Positions 1-12,359 of a stretch of DNA of 64,000 nt are shown piece after piece (positions within the stretch are counted from its first letter, which is position 1; each line of letters opens with the position of its first letter). The stretch spans positions 236,001 through 300,000 of the forward strand of contig CAKOHE010000110.1 in the NCBI GenBank assembly GCA_934047225.1. The letters run 5' to 3'. Below the pieces are notes generated by a model that worked only from the letters and a program-made list of their open reading frames with translations, was not told where the DNA came from and made no database searches. Source of the stretch: Ypsolopha sequella (Eukaryota; Arthropoda; Insecta; Lepidoptera; Ypsolophidae). A program made the translations under genes and the position numbers.

Positions 1-1023
1 TTGGTTCCAAATTTGTCTGTTTCACACTTACCATATTAAGTATTTTCTTTGTACATATATCATTCTAAGATAGGTACGTAATACATATTATAATTTTTTA
101 TTGAAATCACCGTCCGACGTAAGTACCGAAAAAAATATTATTTTAGGATATTTGTACATAATTTACATAAAATACGATTACTTAGGTATTTTCAAATATG
201 TATTTTTTTTTTTTTTTTTTTTTAGAATTTAGCCGATAGGTAGTCATTATTATTCATTTACATTTATATTCAATGAGTTTTTCTTAAGTTTTTAATGTCA
301 GGCTATTTAACCATGTTATTTTAAGTTTTTTTTTCTTTTATACGAATCTTTGTAGCTTTTTATTATTATTTAGGTAAATTTTTCTCAAATTAATACTTTT
401 GTGTCCTATGTCGCAGGCTAACAACCAGCCACAATGTTCAGTAGCCCGCAGCTGGACAAATACCCCAACTAACACACAAGCTGCTTTATTCGCTTCTGTA
501 AATCCTCTTGGACGCAAAAGAGGGTTATAAAAGCGGTGAAATTTACTTGTAGACATAGAAAAACGTTAGCTAATGCTCTCAGCAATTGTTGAAGCTTTGA
601 GGTGCAGAAAAGAGTTAGTAAATGCTATTTTAGCGATTTACAACTCCAATAGGCAGTAATAGTATGCTTAGGAAATATAAAAGTGTAATCATAACGCCAA
701 TGTATGGCAGCCGTATATCCGATATTACTAACTCCGATACAAGAATTAAGCACGTACAGTTGAGTTTAAATACTCTCGTAGAGTTACATAATGCTTAAAT
801 GGAGTCTATTAGAGTTTATGTTCTCTTAATTCAGTTAGAATTTGCCATTTTAGACCAGTGACACAAGAGCGATTTATATTTCTATTATACGTGACATCGC
901 CGTATAGGTGCGAGTAGGACTCGTGCCTTGAGTGTTCCGTACACACTTTATCAATGAAATTCATGTTTTTTGTTAAATTAGCTTTTCAAATAATTTGTAA
1001 TAGTTTAAAATAATAATAATAAT
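1..1023. other. AT-rich noncoding DNA, no gene seen
   Basis: No ORF of credible composition is present. The stretch is AT-rich, with a T run of about 21 bases near 203-223. I see no tRNA, conserved coding segment or clear transposon end. It is probably an upstream intron of Nup205 or old decayed repeat DNA, because the Nup205 exons that begin at 12601 encode the middle of the protein. Confidence 0.5.
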
Positions 1024-1866
<843 letters not shown>

Positions 1867-2626
1867 TAATATAACCGACACCGACCCGAAATATATAGAT
1901 GAGATAACAGTATTTATATTTAAATTATCATGTCTATCAGTACCTATTATTTATATTTATAAAACAAAAAACATTAAAAGCTTTTATAGTGTATTTCATT
2001 TTAAAGCATTATATATTTGCTACCGTACCCTAAAATTTTATGATCGATTGCTATCAAGGCCATGATTTGGCTTTATACACCGCTATCATATTGCTCTAAA
2101 ACTTAGTCACCTACTTTCTACGTCCTAACGACGTATGAAATGCTCAGAGAAGTTACATACTCCTAAGAAATATTCCGCCATTGTTATTTTTATTTTGTTG
2201 AATTGGTTCATCGAAATTATCGTTTCGTTACAGATATTGACGACAAAGAATGAAAGAATTTTTAAAAAGAATGAAGGATTACTACATTGCTGCAGTTGCA
2301 GCCGATAATTTAGAAAATAAACGAAATATCTAACCTAACCTCTTTGCACATTTCTCTAATTTTCAATCTTCTTTCACATTATTAGGAAGGCGTATTAAAA
2401 ACGAAGTGGAAAACTATATATAGAATACCAGTAAAATTATCTTCGTAAGGAAATTTCACTCACAACACACATAATACTATACCATGGAAAAAATAACATC
2501 CAATTTATTTGCGTCGCATATCGTTCACTTTATTTGTATCTTACACCATTTTAGGTTAAGTTTTAAAATGAAAGAGTTCGCAAATTAAACATTTCAAGGA
2601 AAAAAAGAGATGGAACATGACTCAAA
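1867..2626. other. AT-rich noncoding DNA
   Basis: No gene or clear repeat boundary is seen between the pentanucleotide array and the duplicated block upstream of the R2-like element. The sequence may include the 5' flank or 5' UTR of that element. Confidence 0.4.
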
Positions 2627-2826
2627 TCGCAAATAGAAATACAAGGTAGTTAGTGGACTCCCAATGACGTATAAATCGCTCTTGTATTGCGTTTTGGACT
2701 CCTCAGTGTGTATAAATCGCTATTGTAACCCTCTTATATTGACGAAATCGCAAATAGAAATTAAAGGTAGTTAGTGGACCCCGAATGACGTATGAATCGC
2801 TATTGTAACCCTCTTGTATTGACGAA
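2626..2826. repeat. Imperfect direct repeat upstream of the R2-like ORF
   Basis: Two imperfect copies start with ATCGCAAATAGAAAT (about 2626 and 2748). They continue through GGTAGTTAGTGGAC, AATGACGTAT and AATCGCT to a GTAACCCTCTT-ATTGACGA end. The first copy carries an extra internal segment. It lies just 5' of the R2-like ORF, so it may be part of that element's 5' UTR, as many LINE 5' ends carry tandem repeats. It could also be unrelated host DNA. Confidence 0.6.
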
Positions 2827-2829
2827 TGC

Positions 2830-5800
2830 CGCTTAATTTGTGCCCAAATGGACATATAGCGAAGGTATATCGGGAATATATCCGGATATAAAGCCAGTTC
2901 GTATTTCATCAATACTTAACGGCTTACGCTCTATCGCTCATGTATTTCTCAGTTTGGTTAGTTGGGACATCACTGGATTATCTTTTACCGTGTCCAGAGT
3001 GTTCCCAAGGACGCGTATTTAAAGGAAAAAGAGGTTTAAAAATTCATATAGCGAAAAGCCATAAACCAGTAAACAATTTATCTCAACCACCAACCGTACC
3101 ACCAAACCTGCCACCACCTCCTAACCCCACCACCCTCAGCAATACAGACGAATTTTGTAAAAATCTTTCAAACTTGAGAAAAATATATCCTTTCGTTAAA
3201 AGAATTCCACGAGGCGCACGCACAAGTGTAGCCCAAAAATTGAATGAAATTATAAAAACAGTAGTAAAAGAAAACTCGACGCGTTCTTGGGAAGCTCTTT
3301 TCACCTTCCCCTACAATTTTCTACACGTCAAGAACTCCGATCGCAAAAGCAGCTCCCTTACCCAAATTATTAAAAACAACTGTACACTCTGTGAAGAGAA
3401 TGTACCGACTGACTCTCATACAAAATATCATTCTAACAATACCTATAGAAAAGTTGAAATTAAAGTCAGTGATGGAGATCTCAAGGGAGCTGCGCAACTT
3501 CTCTTCTCCAGTGATGTAATAGCACCCGTTTCACAAGAGACTCTGTTGGCACTTGAGGCTAAACACCCGGCCCCTTCAGCGACATTACAGCTCCCACCAG
3601 CTCCACAACCCGGCGATGCCAGCATTCAGGCCACCAGCAAGGACGTTATGTGTGCCGTGATGTCTTTCAGATGTGGTTCAGCCGGCGGCGTCGACGGCCT
3701 GAGCCCTCAACATTACAAAGACCTCCTTTGTGGGTCTGCCGGCGTCGCTGGTGAAGCACTTCTGAGCAGCATCACGGACCTAGCTAACCTGATGCTATCC
3801 GGAAAAGTAAACAAGGATTTTACGTCAATACTTTATGGAGCCAATCTTTGCGCCCTCATTAAGAAAGACGGTGGCATACGGCCCATAGCGGTGGGAGCCA
3901 CACTACGCCGCATGGTGTCTAAAATCTGCTGCCGATATATCCTCCCTAAATTAACCGATCACTTTCAACCTATACAGCTTGGTTTCGGCTCTAAAGGAGG
4001 ATGTGAGGCAGCGGTTCACGCCATGCGGACCTACCTGGAAGAATATAAAGGAGAGATCGTCCTGAAGGTGGACGTTCAAAATGCTTTTAACTCCGTTGAC
4101 AGAGGCGCCCTGCTGACTGAAGTGAAAGAAATTACTCCAGAAATTTTCAGTTATCTTTGGCAATGTTATAATTACCCTTCCAAATTATTTTATCAAGATT
4201 ACCTTCTTCATTCGGCTGTTGGTTGCCAGCAGGGCGACCCGCTCGGGCCAGCCATATTCAGCCTCGCCATTCACAAAATAATCAGTTCTTTAGAATCAAA
4301 ATTAAACATCTGGTATTTGGACGACGGTTCACTTGGAGGTGAGGTAGATACTGTTCTCAATGACCTGGAAAGTCTTATACAAAAATTTAAAAAAATTGGC
4401 CTCCACCTAAATTTCAGTAAGTGTGAACTATTTTTTTCAGATAAAATAAATGAGTCAAACAAACACATAATACAAAATAAATTTAATTCATTGGCACCAA
4501 ATATTAAAATTATAAACAAACAATCGCTTCACCTCCTAGGAGCCCCAGTTTTAGAAGACGCAATACCCACTTTTCTGTCAGAAAAATCCGAACAATTTTC
4601 CGAAACACTTCCACATCTTTTAAAAATAAATAGCCACATGGCTTTCCAAATCCTCCGTTTCTGTCTTTTCGTACCAAAATTCATCTATTTTTTAAGATGC
4701 AGCCCAATTTTTAAATTCCAGTCGCTCCTTTCTATTATTTCTATTATTTCTAGTATCTTGGAAACTCTAGTAAAAATTCTAAATTTACCAATTTCGGACC
4801 GTGCATGGGATCATGCATCTCTTCCCATACGATTTGGAGGTCTTGGCATCCGAAAAGTGGCGAGCGTTGCCCTGCCCGCGTTCTTGTCTTCTATTCACGG
4901 CATAGAGACCTTGTATAATAAAATTCTGCACCCCTCATTCGGTGTTCTTGAGGTCTCGTGCCGTGGGGAAGCCAAGCAGACGTGGGCATTGGCTTGCCCG
5001 GGTGAGGATCTCCCTGAAAACCCTTGTGTTCAGAGGCAATGGGACGAGCCGTGTTGTAAAATTCAACAAAAACATCTTTTAGAGACCAGCAATAGTGCTG
5101 AGGATCAGGCTCGTCTCCGTGCCTCTTTTGAACACGAGTCGGGTTTCTGGCTGCGGGCTCTACCTTCCAGCAGTATAGGAACGCTGCTGGATGATATTTC
5201 ATTCCGCGTTGCTGTTGGTCTGCGACTTGGACTACAGCTTAACGAGCCACATCGTTGCTCTTGCGGTGCTGACGTTGGCCGTTTGGGGCTCCACGGGCTC
5301 TCTTGCCGACGAAGCGCTGGCCGCCATTCCCGGCATGCGGCTCTGAACGATGTTATCCGTCGGGCCCTTACGTCAGCGAGCGTGCCATCGGCCTTAGAAC
5401 CACCAGGATTGGCACGCGATGACGGAAAGCGGCCCGACGGAATGACATTAGTACCTTGGAAGCATGGGAGGCCGCTGGTGTGGGACGCAACATGTGTCGA
5501 TACACTAGCGCCCTCCCATGTCAAACAAAGTAGTAGAGCCGCTGGCTCGGTGGCGGCTGCCGCTGAAGACCTCAAGCGGCGCAGGTATGCTGTTCTCGGA
5601 AACAATTACCTATTTGCGCCGTTTGGGGTCGAAACGTTGGGTTCGTGGGGTCCCGAGGCGCGTAGTCTTTTTAAAGAAATTTCTGCGCGCCTGGTCAGCG
5701 TCACGGGTGACCCAGCTGGCACATTCCTCGGGCAGCGATTAAGCTTAGCGATCCAGCGTGGGAATGTCGCCAGCATACTGGGCACCTTGCCGCAGAGCAG

Positions 5801-6125
5801 CGATTTGGACGAAGTTTTTTATTTGTAATATAGTTTATTTTTTAAGGTGTTTTAGTTTATTTTTAAGGATATTTTTAGTTTAGTTTAGATGTATTTATTT
5901 TATTTTTAATGTTATTTAAGTTAATTGTTGAAATATAAAATATATATTAGTTTATTATGTTAATTAATGATTTATTATGTTGGTGAAAGTTGCCTGCTCG
6001 ACGAACGGACAACTTCCAACCAGCAAGACAATCACCAGAAACACACACAGGCAGCTGGACCCTTGAGTATACCCGGGACTGATGATGTCTTGTGTTATAA
6101 CTAACCTAATAAAATTAAATACAAA
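2830..6125 (+). mobile_element. R2-like non-LTR retrotransposon (ends approximate)
   Basis: The span covers the long ORF at 2940-5828 and an AT-rich 3' region ending near an AATAAA at 6108-6113. No LTRs flank it. The domain order (zinc finger, RT, CCHC, restriction-like nuclease) is that of the R2/R4/CRE-type group of non-LTR elements. Such elements often integrate at fixed sites, but I see no rRNA, snRNA or tRNA sequence at either side. Both ends and any target duplication are unresolved. Confidence 0.7.
2940..5828 (+). CDS. Reverse transcriptase / restriction-like endonuclease of an R2-like retrotransposon
   Basis: This is a single uninterrupted 962-codon frame. Near the N terminus is a C2H2 finger (C18, C21, H36, H41), followed by a proline-rich linker. 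A second small CxxC...H-H cluster lies near residues 134-150. The RT core shows motif A with D378 (VDVQNAFNSVD), motif B GCQQGDPLGPAIF from 428, and motif C YLDDG at 459-463. After the thumb comes a CCHC knuckle C-x-C-x9-H-x3-C (C773, C775, H785, C789). It is followed by RPD (D833) and WDAT (D849), the PD...D pattern of a restriction-like endonuclease. In this family the nuclease nicks the target and the RT primes on it in the nucleus. The length is somewhat below the ~1,100 residues usual for R2, so the true start may lie upstream. The clade is uncertain. Confidence 0.85.
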   Translation: MYFSVWLVGTSLDYLLPCPECSQGRVFKGKRGLKIHIAKSHKPVNNLSQPPTVPPNLPPPPNPTTLSNTDEFCKNLSNLRKIYPFVKRIPRGARTSVAQKLNEIIKTVVKENSTRSWEALFTFPYNFLHVKNSDRKSSSLTQIIKNNCTLCEENVPTDSHTKYHSNNTYRKVEIKVSDGDLKGAAQLLFSSDVIAPVSQETLLALEAKHPAPSATLQLPPAPQPGDASIQATSKDVMCAVMSFRCGSAGGVDGLSPQHYKDLLCGSAGVAGEALLSSITDLANLMLSGKVNKDFTSILYGANLCALIKKDGGIRPIAVGATLRRMVSKICCRYILPKLTDHFQPIQLGFGSKGGCEAAVHAMRTYLEEYKGEIVLKVDVQNAFNSVDRGALLTEVKEITPEIFSYLWQCYNYPSKLFYQDYLLHSAVGCQQGDPLGPAIFSLAIHKIISSLESKLNIWYLDDGSLGGEVDTVLNDLESLIQKFKKIGLHLNFSKCELFFSDKINESNKHIIQNKFNSLAPNIKIINKQSLHLLGAPVLEDAIPTFLSEKSEQFSETLPHLLKINSHMAFQILRFCLFVPKFIYFLRCSPIFKFQSLLSIISIISSILETLVKILNLPISDRAWDHASLPIRFGGLGIRKVASVALPAFLSSIHGIETLYNKILHPSFGVLEVSCRGEAKQTWALACPGEDLPENPCVQRQWDEPCCKIQQKHLLETSNSAEDQARLRASFEHESGFWLRALPSSSIGTLLDDISFRVAVGLRLGLQLNEPHRCSCGADVGRLGLHGLSCRRSAGRHSRHAALNDVIRRALTSASVPSALEPPGLARDDGKRPDGMTLVPWKHGRPLVWDATCVDTLAPSHVKQSSRAAGSVAAAAEDLKRRRYAVLGNNYLFAPFGVETLGSWGPEARSLFKEISARLVSVTGDPAGTFLGQRLSLAIQRGNVASILGTLPQSSDLDEVFYL

Positions 6126-6370
6126 CTTACATATAAACTCACAAAGTCCTCTTTGTTGCCGGCACTGGTGATGTGTTGAGTTAGGTTCGTAATAACCCTA
6201 GCCTAACCCGTTGAATTCAACACCCAAGAATACATAAAGGATATCACCAGCCAGTTCTTCAATGTGACCACGTCATGCAGTCGCCACGTGTTGATACGTC
6301 GTATCACGTTTCTCGAAGCCGCTTCGAAGTAGTAACTTGCCTCCCCGGAAAGAAAAGGGTCCGCCTTGAT
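6126..6370. other. Noncoding flank of the R2-like element
   Basis: No gene is seen. The stretch contains TAACCTAAC/GAGTTAGG-like motifs and leads into a short tandem repeat. It could be the 3' flank of the R2-like element. Confidence 0.35.
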
Positions 6371-6463
6371 CCACAAACTGTTCACTCGGTCTCCACAAAC
6401 TGTTCACTCGGTCTCCACAAACTGTTCCCTCGGTCTCCACAAACTGTTCACTCGGTCTCCACA
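6371..6463. repeat. 22-bp tandem repeat, about four copies
   Basis: The unit CACAAACTGTTCACTCGGTC plus two bases recurs at 6372, 6394, 6416 and 6438. One T-to-C change gives TTCCCTCGG in the third copy. No spacer separates the units, so it is a minisatellite and not a CRISPR-like array. Confidence 0.92.
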
Positions 6464-6843
6464 CCCGTTTTTAAACCAAATTATTACAAAATATTACAAA
6501 ATCTACCTCGATCTTTCCAAAGATGACATCCAAGTCCAGACCAGTCTGTCCACAGACAAAAAAACCACAGACCACTGTCGGATACGTTCCAAAATACACA
6601 TTTTATCCGAAACAATTACATTTTGGTTAAAATTAGCACGTTGCTTTTTTGTTAGCATTATTGCTACCCTTTTTATCGTTAACATCTTTTTCATTCCACC
6701 CAAAGGTTGCCTGGAAGATATTGCTATAAGTGCCGCCTTTGTAGACAATGTCTGTCTTTTATGTAAAAATGTGTCGTAAATTATGTTTGTAAAGGTACAA
6801 AAGTGTAATAAAAAATATAAAAAAAATACTTTGTAAATGTATT

Positions 6844-6882
6844 GGCACACCAACTTAAAACACGCTTTTAAGTTGGTGTGCC
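6844..6882. repeat. 17-bp perfect hairpin
   Basis: GGCACACCAACTTAAAA (6844-6860) is followed by the loop CACGC and then the exact reverse complement (6866-6882). It could be a short foldback remnant or the tip of a MITE. There is no T tract typical of a Pol III end immediately after it. Confidence 0.85.
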
Positions 6883-6970
6883 CAAACATTTACAACGCAA
6901 TGCTTTGTTTGTTTATTAGAGAATACGAGTTGTTTCCCCTTAAAATTATGACACCGGCTTTTATACAAAT

Positions 6971-7362
6971 TAGTAGTTTATGCTACAAGGGCGAAAAGGA
7001 ATAAACTACGAGGACGATTTAAAACACGAGCATAACGAGTCTTTTAAACGTAACCGAGTATTTTATTGCTCTTACGCCCGTGTATCATGCTACGTTTTTC
7101 AATGCATAGTGTGAGGAAATAAAACAAATATAATCTTATGAACTTTAAATTATGATTGGCTCAAAAGGACTTATCCAGAGCCGTTTAACAGTGAAAAAAA
7201 AAGTATAACATTTATGGTACACAGGAAAGGTTGCAGGTTAGCCAACTTCTCGTAAATAAATAAAAAAAATGAAAAAAAAATTAAGTCCTAGGGCAAAATA
7301 GGGACTTTCTGTTCGGTTTTGATGCATAAAAAGTGGGCCTTTACGAGAACTTGCATTGAAAA
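6971..7362 (+). repeat. Dispersed repeat R1, copy 1
   Basis: This copy starts at TAGTAGTTTATGCTACAAGG and ends near TTTACGAGAACTTGCATTG. Other copies lie at 24731-25112 (+) and 63525-64000 (minus, tandem). The unit carries an internal near-palindrome around TTTAAAACACGAGC...GAGT..TTTTAAACG and the string CACAGGAAAGG-TGCAGGTTAGCCAAC. No coding capacity is seen. It is probably a nonautonomous DNA element or satellite monomer; its class is unknown to me. This copy abuts the truncated end of BEL element A. Confidence 0.8.
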
Positions 7363-7386
7363 AAATGTTATTATCTACTGTTAAAC

Positions 7387-9396
7387 TCAACGCTGTTTAG
7401 TCTTTCTTTCGATCATAGTGTCTGGTATGTCAATTTGAGTATACGAGATGCTCTCAGACTCGTACAAGAAGCTTGGTCCGTGCCACCACAAGTCACAATC
7501 TTTTAGAATTTGCGGATTTATACCGCGCGAAGCACAATCAGCTGGGTTGTCAGCTGATCTGACGTGGTGCCACTGATCACAGCTGGTTACGTTCAGGATC
7601 TCTGTTGTGCGGTTCGCTACATAAATGTTCCACACATTTGGGTTCTTTCTAAGCCAAGCTAAGACAATCATGGAGTCAGTCCAGGCAAAAGTGTTACAAT
7701 CTTCAATTCCCAGACTTATCTTCACATCTTTCAACAATTTAGACAGCAAAACAGCTCCACAGAGTTCTAGTCGGGCAATTGAAACTTGTTTTACTGGTGC
7801 TACTTTAGTTTTAGCAATTACTAAAGACACATGTATACCACTGGCATCTATTACACGTAAGTAAACAACGGCTGAATATGCCAAGAGAGATGCATCGGAG
7901 AAACCATGAACTTCTACCTTTTCTGTGACATCACATTTAGTGTTCATCCAACGTTTGAGTTTAATCGTTTCCATTTTCGACAACTGATCTCTATATTCAG
8001 ACCACTCAGTTGATAACTCCTTTGGAAGTTCATCGTTCCAACCTTTGCCACACAGCCACAATTTTTGCAGAAACATTTTTGCAGTTACAATAACGGGTCC
8101 CAAAAAACCCAAGGGATCAAATGCACGTGCGATATCTGACAGTACTGTTGTTTTAGTGAACGGCAACTTTGGATCAGACACAACAAATCTCAACTCAAAA
8201 ACATAATTATGAGCATTCCATTGGATGCCTAGGGCTTTAATCGAGTCATCCATTTTAATAGTAACTGATTGTTCAGTTAACTTGTCGTCATCGAGAATTT
8301 CTTTAAGAACAACAGGGCTGTTAGATGTCCATTTGTGCATTTCAAATTGACCCTTTGACATTAGTTTTGTTATACGCCTTTGTAACTTAATTAATTCACT
8401 TTCATTATTAGCTCCAGTGAGCAAATCGTCCGTGTAAAAATCACATTTCACTACTTTCACTAATTCCGAAAATTCATCTTTCTCGTCATCTACCAGTTGA
8501 TGTAGTGTGCGCATTGCAAGGTACGGCGCACATGCAGTGCCGTAAGTGACTGTCAGTAGACGTTTCTCCATTATATCTTGATCAGGTGAGTGGCGCCAGA
8601 CTATTCTCTGATAGTCCGCATCTTCTTTCGATATGAGAATCTGTCTAAACATCTTTTTGATGTCTGCTACAAGACAGTATTTGTGTTGTCTCCAGCGTAC
8701 TATCAAATCTCTGATATCCTGTTGTAAAGGTGGTCCAACCAACAATTCCTCGTTGAGTGCTGAACCATCTGGAGGCTTCGCAGTTCCGTCGAATACGACT
8801 CTCAACTTGGTTGTTGCGCTGGACTCTCTAATCACAGCATGATGAGGAAGATGATAAACCTTGTGCTTGGTCTCTTCAGTAGGATCTACATCCTCCATGT
8901 GGTCAAGTTCTTGATATTCATCAATAAAATCTGTATAATCCTTTCGAAAATTGGGCTTATGTGCGAATCTTTTCTCCATGTGTAACAATCGATTTATTGC
9001 CAGTTGGTGTGAATTTCCAAAATTTTCAGTATTCTTAAATGGAAGGCGTACTACGTACCGACCATCTTCATTTCTCGTGTGTGTGTCACGGTAGTGTTCT
9101 TCACATTGCTGGTCTAACTTGGTCATGGGTTTATCTTGTGGTGCGTATTCTTCAGTCTCCCAGAACTTTCTCAGTAGTTGATCTACTTCTACTAACGTGT
9201 TGGCTACTATAATATTGTGTGTAAGTAGATCATCGTGTGTTTTGGAGGCAGTACCGGATACCAGCCATCCCAATAGTGAATTCTGGGCAATCAGTGAATT
9301 GTGTTTGTGTAATCCATCGAGTATAATAGCAGCGTATACTTCTGCGCCTAACAATACATCGATCGAGCTAGGCTTGGAAAAATCAGGATCTGACAA
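7387..9396 (-). pseudogene. BEL/Pao pol fragment (RT and RNase H), element A
   Basis: The frame of 669 codons opens with the end of the aspartic-protease region (IDVLLGAE). It then gives the BEL-type tail of protease, the connector with LPHHAVIRE and VVFDGTA, and the RT with the catalytic strand FYTDDLLTGA. An RNase H follows with GFSDASLLAYSAVVY and the downstream DSMIVLAWL and NPADCASRG blocks. These order and motifs are diagnostic for BEL/Pao pol. Translation ends about 30 residues past the RNase H, so the zinc-binding and DDE integrase domains are missing. The upstream gag-protease frame overlaps it at 9348-9396 in another register, so a frameshift separates them. The element is unlikely to be autonomous. 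Confidence 0.88.
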
Positions 9397-10265
9397 TTCC
9401 AGTTTTGTGAGTTCCGACCACTCTTTGGTGTCTCTCTTGATGGTAACAAATGTGTCAGGTTTTTGATAACGTGTGCATTCACTTGTGTCACATATTTATT
9501 ACCAGTGTTGTGAATATCAAGAGTGACGGAATATCTAAGTTGAATTGGACTGTTCCCAATACCAGTGACAGTAGCTTTAAGTGTTTCTTTCCTCAATCCA
9601 AGTGTTTGAACGACGGATTCAGTGATGAACGTTCCTTGCGAGCCTTGGTCAACCAGAGCTCGCAGGTTGTGAAATTCTCCTCTCTTATCTCTAACTGCAA
9701 TCTTAGCCGTAGCAAGGACAACTTGACTTTTCTCAGTCTCAACATTCATACTAACAACTTGTGTGTCTTGCGAATCATATATAATCTCGGTAGAAGTTGT
9801 AGCAATCTGGGCTGAGATTGGAGTTGTGTTTGTGCCAGTACGGTGCAGAAGTGTATGATGCTTGCGACCGCACTTCTTGCAGGAAGTGTTTTGTCTGCAG
9901 TTTTTAATGGAGTGTCCTTTGACTAAACAATTAAAGCATAAGCCATTGTTCTTGACGAAATCATTACGTTGTTCAATCTCTAGTTGTGTGAAGTCAGTGC
10001 AGTGACAAATGTAATGCTGTTTGTTACAGTAAGTGCATACAGTATCCACTTCTGTTGTGAAAGTCTTCAAGTTTCTTGGTTTTTGTATTGGTGTAACAAA
10101 TTCTCTCTTTTGTGTTTCCTTCTTTTGTGTCGTTTGTATCATCTCTATTGCTCTAAATCTACCTTCCAGATATTCTGTAAATTGTTTCATCGTAGGTAAT
10201 TCTTGAGAAGCGCCTAGTGTATGCTCCCAACTTTTGTGAGTTTCAGGGTCTAGTTTCGACACCAT
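9348..10265 (-). pseudogene. BEL/Pao gag C-terminus, zinc knuckles and protease start, element A
   Basis: The 305-codon frame contains cysteine/histidine knuckles (CTYC...C, CFNC...H...C, CKKCGRKHH..LH) of BEL gag. The retropepsin core follows with ALVDQGSQGTFI, where D-Q-G replaces the usual D-S/T-G. The reading frame changes around 9400-9440, before the end of the protease, and continues in the pol frame. The upstream gag frame ends at 10324, in another register. Both interruptions look like small indels in an old copy. Confidence 0.82.
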
Positions 10266-10323
10266 AATGTGAACTACGATCGCATCCCATTGTTCGGTTC
10301 TGATATTTAAGTTGTCTAATCCA

Positions 10324-11037
10324 TTAAGACATTCCCTTGTTGTGTCTAATATGTAGTTCCTTTAAACCTGTGGCGCATTCAGTAGTTAACTTCTTCTGAT
10401 TGAGAAAACGATTCAACAAATTGTTAACGATCACCCTTTTGTTGCTGTACCGTTTCTGTAGTGTTTCCCATGCCTTTGTATAATTTAACGCCGTTATATC
10501 AAAATGTCGCAGAAGTTGATCGGCTTCTCCACTTAAGCTTGACCTCAGATAGTGGTGCTTTTCAATGTCAGACAGTTGAGCATCTTGATCTATCAGCGAT
10601 GTAAATAAATCTTTAAAGTGCATCCACTCACGATAATTTCCTGAAAATCTAGGCAAATTGATAGGTGGTAACTTTGTTTTGTGACCGACAACTTGTTGCT
10701 GTTGTTGTTGAGGACTGGGAACACTAGAAGAAGACTCTTTCTCTTCGTGTAACTTTAACTGCTCTTTCAGTGATGTTTTAAAATCTAAATACGTATCTTC
10801 AATCCTGGAAAACATATCACTCAAGAAGTAATCATGTCTCTTCTCTTCCTTTGAACAGTTTTGTACTAAAACTTTGTTCTGTGCTATAAACTCATCCCAA
10901 GATTTTTCTAAATATTCATATCGAGTTTGTAAATAGCTCACATTGTATCTAGACTTAGATTTCTTGTAATTAGAATATTGTTTTTCTATATTTTGTGCTA
11001 GTTCTAATTGTGATAACAATATCTTTACATTCGCCAT
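10324..11037 (-). pseudogene. BEL/Pao gag N-terminal part, element A
   Basis: The 237-codon frame starts with MANVKILLSQLE and is rich in charged helices. It then contains the BEL gag (DUF1759-type) block LPPINLPRFSGNYREWMHF...LRSSLSGEADQLLRHF. This family assembles the intracellular particle that packages element RNA. A polyglutamine tract (QQQQQQ) precedes the conserved block. The frame is lost at 10324, shortly before the zinc-knuckle frame begins. Confidence 0.82.
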
Positions 11038-11210
11038 TTCAATGAGACGAAAAATTCGAAAATTTTTCCAAGTCTTTATTTTATCAAAACTTTTCTAAGT
11101 CCACAAAACGTAAATTTTACAAGTCTACAAACCAGAAATTTTAGTAAGTGTTTTTGACGTGAATTGTACTAAGTCTTTTTAAACACTGAATTATTCTAAG
11201 TCTTTGACAC

Positions 11211-12310
11211 TAAAGTCCCTTTCAATAGAATCCGTCAATAATGTAAACAAACCAATTTAAACACGATTACTGCGTAATTACTTACATTTGAATATCAATC
11301 CTGATCATATTTACATTTCAAGGAACCATACATTGTTCTTAAAATCATTTCGACACCAAATAACTTCTTTATGGTAGTTATTTTAATTAAAAATAATCGG
11401 ACGACGAAAATTTCAATAGTTTGTAAAACTGTCATATTATTTTTTTATCATCGAAGTCTTTTTTGTCTTTGAAAAGTTAGTGTTGTGACTTCACAAACCT
11501 CTCACAAACACCGCTTTTGTACCAACAAAATGAAAATTTGTAATGGCCGCAAACAGCTGATTTAGAGAGCGGGTTTGGCAATTATTTCATTTCCTTAGAT
11601 TTTTTATTCATTGGTGGGTATTGTTCCGAGTTCTGTGCGTTTTTCTGTTTCCTCTAATTATCGACGACTTTGCTTTTTGTATTTTGGTTTTTGGACATTT
11701 TCTTTGCGATTTGCTTGGATTTATTCTTGGAACGACGACTTCTGCGTGAAATCACGGACTTTGTTTTTGCTTACGATTGGATCTCTTTCTCAAGAAACAA
11801 GGTGGTAACAATGTTTATAAACTATTAATTCTTTAAAATCTAATAAAGATGTACACATAATCACTTAGAGATGCTAAGAATAAATCCAAGAATAATAATA
11901 AAGTGAAAAATTATTACGTGGTGTTTTTAGGTTATAATGAGTGAGCCGTAACTCAGTACATAAGGGTCGAAGACTCCTCCGCCTGCCAAAAAACGAAAAA
12001 TTCGTCTGACCACAAGGGAAAAAAAATCTGGTGAATATTTATAATTATTTAGAAAAATCCTCTCTTACATACCCATCCAAAATGAAATGGAGTTATATAA
12101 AATTACTTCAGAAATTATGGAGGTGTCTCAGTATGTTGTAAGAGATACCATGAAGCATTATTTAGAAACTCAAAAAATACCACACCAAAATACCACTTTA
12201 ACATCAGTATAGGTACAACCAAATCTTTGGGTACAACACCATAATCATAGAGAACTGTCAAATAATTATCTTGTTTACATTATTGCCGGATTCTATTGAA
12301 AGGGACTTTA
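11211..12310. mobile_element. Nonautonomous TIR element in the leader of BEL A
   Basis: A ~40-bp terminal inverted repeat starts TAAAGTCCCTTTCAATAGAA at 11211. It is matched by its reverse complement ending at 12310, with about one mismatch. The 1.1-kb interior has no long ORF. Target duplication is not evident. Family unknown; the size fits a deletion derivative of a DNA transposon. Confidence 0.65.
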
Positions 12311-12359
12311 CATTTATTGCACTATGTTTTTAGTTCACACTTTACTCACGAATATCCAG

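Noticed and set aside
5105..5605. Minus-strand ORF within the R2-like element
   Set aside because: Antisense shadow of the conserved C-terminal coding sequence.
6371..6463. Short regular repeats considered as CRISPR-like
   Set aside because: Units are contiguous without unique spacers, and the DNA is eukaryotic.
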